Below, one piece after another: positions 59,863 to 64,000 of a DNA stretch of 64,000 bases (position 1 is its first letter; every line of letters begins with the position of its first letter). The translations under genes and the position numbers were made by a program. The DNA is from JADLBR01 sp964651705 (lineage in GTDB: Bacteria > Verrucomicrobiota > Verrucomicrobiia > JADLBR01), in the NCBI GenBank assembly GCA_964651705.1, contig CAZYWZ010000019.1:16635-80634 (forward strand), given 5' to 3'. The notes under the pieces were generated by a model. It was not told where the DNA came from. It saw nothing but the letters and a program-made list of their open reading frames with translations, and did not search any database.

Positions 59863-59958
59863 CCCGAGATTGTCCCCACGTCGGCGTCTCGCAAAGGCGC
59901 CCTGCAAAATTTTTAGGCCGCCCGTGCCAGGCGGCGGCGGGAATTCGGTTTCAGGTCA
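59860..59958 (-). repeat. Family A repeat, copy 6, carrying two convergent stop codons
   Basis: Left end CTGACCCGAGATTGTCCCC (diverged), GGCGTCTCGCAAAGGCGCC, core CTGCAAAATTTTTAGG, CCGCCCGTGCCAGGCGGCGG and right end GGTTTCAGGTCA. The TGA at 59860-59862 ends the glycosyltransferase gene and the TCA at 59956-59958 ends the NagB-like gene, so the whole gap between the genes is repeat. Confidence 0.8.
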
Positions 59959-60885
59959 GTGCATCTCGACGGCACAACTGCCCAACCCACCCCGATAATA
60001 ATTGAACTGCACGTTGGGGTGATCGGCCAGCAGCGACATCGGCACCGCCGAGTCGGGGATCCGCTTGGAGATCATCAGGGCCGTGAGACGCTGCCCCAGC
60101 GGGTTGTCATGGGTGCCCGCCTGCCAGATGGATACCCTTTCCGCCCGCCACGTCTCCCGCGGGCCCACGGTGATGGCCTTCGCGGGGACCATCGTGATGT
60201 TGCCCCCGCCCGACGTCCGCGCGTTCTGCGCCAGGGTCACCGGGTGCAACTCCACCACGCGCGTGCCGAGCTCCCGGTACTCCTCCGGCGCCGGCGGTTG
60301 GTCCTTGTATTTGCCCTCCCGCTTGAGCGGGTCGTTGAACGCCCAATGCTTGATATCCCCCTGCCCGCCCTGCATCACGACGCACCGGACCCCGTCCCAG
60401 CTCTTCACGTACCCCGCCGTGTCCGCTTTCGGGAAATGCAGGTTCGCCTCCGGCATCGCCAGCCCCTTGCGGATGCGCCCGAAGCATAGCTCCCGATCCG
60501 CCCGCTCGAACGACAGCGGGTGACTCATCGGGACCTCCCGGCCGCCCTGATACCACTCGTCCATCCCCCAGAAATGCGCGTGCTTCAACCCGATCCCCAG
60601 CTCGTTCACCAGCCGCGCCACCAGCGGCAACTGCTCCGTCGGCCCGATCGGCCCACAGATCCCCGCCGGATTATCCGCCGTCGCCTGCCGCCATGCGCCG
60701 ATGTACTCCAACGCCTCCGCCAAATAGAAATCCTCCAGGGTCTCGTACATGACGACCTTGAACCCCGGCCGCGACAGCTGCTCCAGATCCTTGTCCGTCA
60801 ACCTCGCGGCGTCATTGATGATGTCGTGCTCCAGCGTCGTGTAATCCCACCAATCCGGCGCGATGTGGCTCAGTTTTCTTGGCAT
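59956..60885 (-). CDS. NagB/6-phosphogluconolactonase-family isomerase, divergent
   Basis: 309 residues of glucosamine-6-phosphate deaminase type, longer than E. coli NagB (266). GPTEQLPLVARLVNELG (about 81) forms the phosphate loop and HFWGMDEWYQGG (about 104) keeps the Asp of the DEY motif. Near residue 175 the NagB signature DGHIAFNEP appears as GDIKHWAFNDP: the catalytic Asp is shifted by an insertion and Glu is replaced by Asp. Substrate is therefore probably not plain glucosamine-6-phosphate. Strong ribosome site (AAAGGAGG). Follows the PIG-L deacetylase gene by 27 bases. Confidence 0.8.
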   Translation of the reverse strand: MPRKLSHIAPDWWDYTTLEHDIINDAARLTDKDLEQLSRPGFKVVMYETLEDFYLAEALEYIGAWRQATADNPAGICGPIGPTEQLPLVARLVNELGIGLKHAHFWGMDEWYQGGREVPMSHPLSFERADRELCFGRIRKGLAMPEANLHFPKADTAGYVKSWDGVRCVVMQGGQGDIKHWAFNDPLKREGKYKDQPPAPEEYRELGTRVVELHPVTLAQNARTSGGGNITMVPAKAITVGPRETWRAERVSIWQAGTHDNPLGQRLTALMISKRIPDSAVPMSLLADHPNVQFNYYRGGLGSCAVEMH

Positions 60886-60912
60886 CGTGTCCTCCTTTGA
60901 TTGAATCTCCCG

Positions 60913-61734
60913 CTATCGCGTCAGGGCCTCGAACTCCGGGTCGATCCAATACCGGTCGCCCAGGATCGCCGCAAGCGGATCCTCGTCCCTCGCGGTGTAC
61001 CCGAGGTGCAGGTGCCGCGTCCAACCCTCGGCGTGGCGGAAGCGCCCCGACATCCGGCCCACCTCCTCCGACATCGCGTCCATCGCCGCCACGTAACAGC
61101 CCAGTCCCTGCGAGCTGTCCAGCCACGCCCGTTGGCTCTCGTGCGACTCCAGCGCCCGCCGCTTGACCTCGTGTACCGACGCGGTATCCACGTACGCCCC
61201 CGGCCTCGACCGCCGCCGCAACCGATCCCGGACCCCGGTGGGCACCGCGTGGTACAGCGCGCAATCCCCCGACACGTGACCCCGCGGTGGCTCCGTAACA
61301 AAGTTCGGGCACGACCTGCCGAACACCGCGCTGGTCACCAGTCGCGCCGTGTTCATGTGGTCCTCCATGTAGTCCTCATAGTAATGCGTCAGCATGATCG
61401 ACGGCCGCACCTCTCGCACCACCGCCGCCAGCCGCCGCAGAAGACCGATCTCGTAGGTCACCATCAGATCGCCCGTCAGGCTCGGGTGAAACACCGCCCC
61501 AAGCACCCCCGCCGCCCGCCGGCCCTCCCCCTCCCGTATCCGCGCCGTCTCCTCCCGCGACGTCACCTGCGACCCGCAATCGCCGTTCGCCAGATTCATG
61601 TAGTGGATCTCGAAACCCGCCTCCCCCAGCAGCACCAGCGTCCCCGCCGCCACAAACTCGATGTCGTCCGGATGCGCGAAGACCGCCATCGCGCGCCCAC
61701 GAACCCCTTGTCCCAAATCCTGCGCCATATCCAT
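60913..61734 (-). CDS. PIG-L-family N-acetylglucosaminyl deacetylase
   Basis: 273 residues. AVFAHPDDIEF (His21, Asp23, Asp24) is the zinc and base motif; ETARIREGEGRRAAGVLG and the second zinc region YYEDYMEDHMNTARL (about 118) follow in order. The family removes acetyl from N-acetylglucosamine-type groups in small thiol precursors, glycolipids or free sugars. Upstream partner of the NagB-like gene, consistent with deacetylation followed by isomerisation/deamination. ATG 61734 chosen; ATG 61728 is almost as good. Confidence 0.8.
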   Translation of the reverse strand: MDMAQDLGQGVRGRAMAVFAHPDDIEFVAAGTLVLLGEAGFEIHYMNLANGDCGSQVTSREETARIREGEGRRAAGVLGAVFHPSLTGDLMVTYEIGLLRRLAAVVREVRPSIMLTHYYEDYMEDHMNTARLVTSAVFGRSCPNFVTEPPRGHVSGDCALYHAVPTGVRDRLRRRSRPGAYVDTASVHEVKRRALESHESQRAWLDSSQGLGCYVAAMDAMSEEVGRMSGRFRHAEGWTRHLHLGYTARDEDPLAAILGDRYWIDPEFEALTR

Positions 61735-62023
61735 TTTTGCAAGATCAATTAATACTATGGAGCGCCCGTTGGCAACCGGAAAGTGCGCCCGCCGCCACGA
61801 CGGGGCGCGTGACTCAAAAGTTGCCTCTCCATGGCTCAGTCCCCGCTCGCCCATCCGCCAGAGGCGGACCGGCGGCTCGCGGCCACGCCGCAATCTCGCT
61901 CGAGCACCGCGACAGCGGCGTAGCGGGGAGCGTGAGCGACCCGTGCGCTTGCCCTGTTACGGCGCCTTCGGGGACGCCAGATGCCCCTTGACGCCCCTCG
62001 CGAGCCGACATTAGCCTCTGCCC
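61735..62023. other. Divergent intergenic region without identified signals
   Basis: 289 bases between two divergent gene pairs. It contains GTGACTCAAAAGTTG (61808-61822), reminiscent of the TGACTCGAAA repeat end, and a 6-bp hairpin TCCGCC-AGA-GGCGGA (61854-61868). No clear promoter boxes and no small gene. Confidence 0.4.
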
Positions 62024-62851
62024 ATGGGAAGATTCTCCGAAAGACTCGCCGTGTGCAGCTGGTCCCTCCAGCCCGCCAATCCCCAGGCGCTCATCGACGC
62101 TATGCGCTCCATCGGGCTCAGCCGCGTCCAGATCGCCATCGACCCCATACGCGAGGAACCCGCCGTCTGGGGCAAGGTCGGCGACGCCCTCGCCGCCGCC
62201 GGCATCGAGCCGGTCTCCGGCATGTTCCGGACCGCCGGGGAGGACTACTCGACCCTGGATAGCATCCGCCTCACCGGCGGCGTCGTCCCCGATGCCACCT
62301 GGGACGAGAATTGGCGCACCATCCGGCAGGATGCCGAGATCGCCGCGGACCTCGGCCTCAAGCTCGTCATGTTCCACGCGGGCTTCCTTCCCGAGGACCC
62401 CTCCGACCCCGCCTTCGATAAACTCGTGGGCCGCCTCCGCCAGATCGCCGAGTACTACGCCGAGGAGGGCATCGAGCTCGCCTTCGAGACCGGCCAGGAG
62501 ACCGCCGACTGCCTCAAGGAATTCATCGCCCACCTCGGCCGCCCCAACGTCGGCGCCAATTTCGACCCCGCCAACATGCTCCTCTATGCCAAGGGCGACC
62601 CCATCGCGGCCCTCCGTACCCTCGGCCCCCTCGTGAAGAACGTCCACGTCAAGGATGCCAACCTCACCAAGGTCCCGGGCACCTGGGGCGAGGAGGTCCC
62701 CGCCGGCACAGGCCAGGTCGACTGGCACGCCTTTTTCAAAACCCTCGACGAGATCGGCTTCGCCGGAGACCTCTGCATCGAGCGCGAGGCCGGCGACAGC
62801 CGGGTCGCCGATATCCGCACCGCAAAGGCGCTGGTCGACCGCATCGCCTGA
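62024..62851 (+). CDS. TIM-barrel sugar phosphate isomerase/epimerase
   Basis: 275 residues of the xylose-isomerase-like/AP-endonuclease-2 barrel. Metal-binding residues fit the usual positions: Glu in GIELAFETGQE (about 152), Asp in GANFDPANMLLY (about 183), His in VKNVHVKDAN (about 208), and Glu in DLCIEREAG (about 257). It should interconvert ketose and aldose or epimerise a sugar, using one divalent metal. Followed 34 bases later by a Gfo/Idh/MocA gene, a common pairing in polyol and inositol-like catabolism. Confidence 0.85.
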   Translation: MGRFSERLAVCSWSLQPANPQALIDAMRSIGLSRVQIAIDPIREEPAVWGKVGDALAAAGIEPVSGMFRTAGEDYSTLDSIRLTGGVVPDATWDENWRTIRQDAEIAADLGLKLVMFHAGFLPEDPSDPAFDKLVGRLRQIAEYYAEEGIELAFETGQETADCLKEFIAHLGRPNVGANFDPANMLLYAKGDPIAALRTLGPLVKNVHVKDANLTKVPGTWGEEVPAGTGQVDWHAFFKTLDEIGFAGDLCIEREAGDSRVADIRTAKALVDRIA

Positions 62852-62885
62852 GATCCGGCCAGACGCAACGCCCGGGAGAATCGCC

Positions 62886-63920
62886 ATGCCAAAGAAGGAA
62901 AAACTCAACGTCGCGATCGTGGGATGCGGCTTCATGGGCCTCACCCACATCAAGGCCTATCTCAAGATCACCGAGGCCCACATCGCCGCGATCTGCGATG
63001 CCGTCCGCCTGCCCGAGGACGGCGACTTCTCCGGCATCCAGGGCAACGTCGGCGACGGCCAGGCCGTCCGACTGGACATGTCGAGGACCAAGGCCGTCCG
63101 CGATTACCACGAACTCCTCTCCGACCCAGGGATAGACCTCATCGACATCTGCGTCCCCACCCACCTGCACCCCGCGATTGCCACCGACGCCCTCAGGGCC
63201 GGCAAACACGTGATCTGCGAGAAGCCCATGGCGCGCACCAGCGCCCTCTGCGCCGAGATGCTTGCCGCCGCCGCCGCATCCCCCGGCTTCCTCATGCCGG
63301 CCATGTGCATCCGCTTCTGGCCGGAGTGGGCCTGGCTCAAAGACGCCATCGCCCAGGGCGCCCACGGCCGCGTCCTCGCCGCCCGATTCCGCCGCGTCGC
63401 CGAACCCCCCGGCTGGGGCAACTTCATGGATGGCTCCAAATCCGGCGGCGCCCTCCTCGACCTCCACATCCACGACACCGACTTCGTCCAGTTCTGCTTC
63501 GGCAAACCGAAGGCGGTCCACTCCCGCGGCTACAGCAAGATCAGCGGCGCCATCGACCACGTCGTCACCCAGTACGAGGTGGCCTCCGGCGCGATCGTCC
63601 ACGCCGAGGGCACCTGGGCTATGACCAAGGGCTTCGGATTCAACATGTCCTTCACCGTCAACTTCGAGCGCGCCACCGCAGACTATGACATGGCCCGCGG
63701 CGCTGGGGCACTCAAGCTCTTCGCCGAGGGCCAGGACCCGCAAACCATCACCTGCGGCGGCCCCGACGGCTACGAGGCAGAACTCCGCCACGCCATCGCC
63801 GCCGCCCTCGCCGGCTCCAAGCCCACCACCGTCACCGCCGCCGATGGCCTCGCCGCCGTACAGATCTGCGAGGCCGAGGCGCAATCCATCCAGACCGGCA
63901 AGACCATCGCCCTGCCCTGA
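62886..63920 (+). CDS. Gfo/Idh/MocA-family oxidoreductase, cytoplasmic
   Basis: 344 residues, no signal peptide. Rossmann motif NVAIVGCGFMGLTHIKAYLK cited in part: GCGFMG (about 13-18). LIDICVPTHLHPAIA (about 92) and the catalytic VICEKPMA (about 115) are intact, and SGGALLDLHIHDTDFVQFCF (about 195) supplies the conserved Asp/His. Expected reaction: NAD(P)-dependent oxidation or reduction of a sugar or cyclitol, probably next to the isomerase in one pathway. ATG 62886 has GGGAGA 7 bases upstream. Its TGA stop starts the repeat motif TGACTCGAAA. Confidence 0.9.
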   Translation: MPKKEKLNVAIVGCGFMGLTHIKAYLKITEAHIAAICDAVRLPEDGDFSGIQGNVGDGQAVRLDMSRTKAVRDYHELLSDPGIDLIDICVPTHLHPAIATDALRAGKHVICEKPMARTSALCAEMLAAAAASPGFLMPAMCIRFWPEWAWLKDAIAQGAHGRVLAARFRRVAEPPGWGNFMDGSKSGGALLDLHIHDTDFVQFCFGKPKAVHSRGYSKISGAIDHVVTQYEVASGAIVHAEGTWAMTKGFGFNMSFTVNFERATADYDMARGAGALKLFAEGQDPQTITCGGPDGYEAELRHAIAAALAGSKPTTVTAADGLAAVQICEAEAQSIQTGKTIALP

Positions 63921-64000
63921 CTCGAAAATTCCAGACGTAGCCACGGCCGTGAGGCCGTGGACCCCCACCGCGCGGCCCCTCCGTCACCGGAGGGGCTACC
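63918..64000. repeat. Repeat island at the right edge
   Basis: Begins TGACTCGAAAATTCC (its TGA is the stop of the oxidoreductase), followed by two dyads: CCACGGCC-GTGA-GGCCGTGG (63942-63961) and CCCCTCCG-TCA-CCGGAGGGG (about 63977-63996). The element may continue beyond the window. Confidence 0.65.

Overview
This is a very GC-rich bacterial chromosome segment carrying 47 supportable protein genes (one cut by the left edge), no rRNA, tRNA or CRISPR array that I can see, and no transposase. The gene families point to the Planctomycetes-Verrucomicrobia side of the tree: a PSCyt2/PSD1 (DUF1549/DUF1553) - DUF1501 - secreted PPC-type protein operon, two cysteine-type sulfatases, a Ser/Thr kinase fused to two formylglycine-generating-enzyme-like domains, Tat-exported and cytoplasmic Gfo/Idh/MocA oxidoreductases, a PIG-L deacetylase and a stand-alone AP2-domain protein. 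The interspersed repeat islands resemble what I remember from Verrucomicrobiota genomes; phylum Verrucomicrobiota is my best guess, but this is inference.

Layout. 0-8 kb: tail of an unknown gene, a repeat island, a membrane-anchored spermidine-synthase-like protein, a convergent DUF2868/DUF3482 (GTPase) pair, a small exported protein and an intact PDZ serine protease. 8-12.6 kb: a reverse-strand unit of a GGQ release-factor-like protein, a HEAT/jelly-roll protein and a large LamG glycoside-hydrolase-like protein, joined by GTGA overlaps. 13.5-21.5 kb: lactate permease, GH43 enzyme, thioredoxin-like protein, and a sulfatase divergent from a clan-A glycosidase. 21.7-28.6 kb: kinase-FGE fusion, rpsA, tyrS. 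28.6-34.4 kb: mutarotase-like protein, PduO-type adenosyltransferase, M24 peptidase, two tiny exported proteins, YbaB and dnaX. 34.5-44.1 kb: valS, DUF4388-FHA protein, PQQ-like beta-propeller, TPR protein, then a sigma factor / putative anti-sigma / degenerate HtrA-like operon, and an aminotransferase. 44.2-49.9 kb: membrane protein, HAD-NUDIX fusion, AP2 protein, leuS, small membrane protein. 50-64 kb: the PSCyt2/PSD1-DUF1501-PPC operon, a second sulfatase, Tat-type Gfo/Idh/MocA protein, GT39-like glycosyltransferase, and two divergent pairs (PIG-L + NagB-like; TIM-barrel isomerase + Gfo/Idh/MocA).

Taken together the accessory genes suit a heterotroph living on decorated (sulfated, acetylated) polysaccharides: exported glycosidases and sulfatases release sugars, isomerases and NAD-dependent oxidoreductases process them. 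Housekeeping genes (rpsA, tyrS, dnaX, ybaB, valS, leuS) are scattered among them.

The most unusual signal lies between the genes. Several families of palindromic repeats occupy gene ends, and in six cases the stop codon is the terminal TGA of a repeat arm (consensus TGACYYGAAA); a seventh stop codon lies in the stem of a 14-bp hairpin. Two long copies of one repeat carry the same loop in opposite orientation between equally oriented flanks, as if the loop had flipped. The second notable item is a PDZ protein next to a sigma/anti-sigma pair that keeps the HtrA fold but has lost all three catalytic residues.
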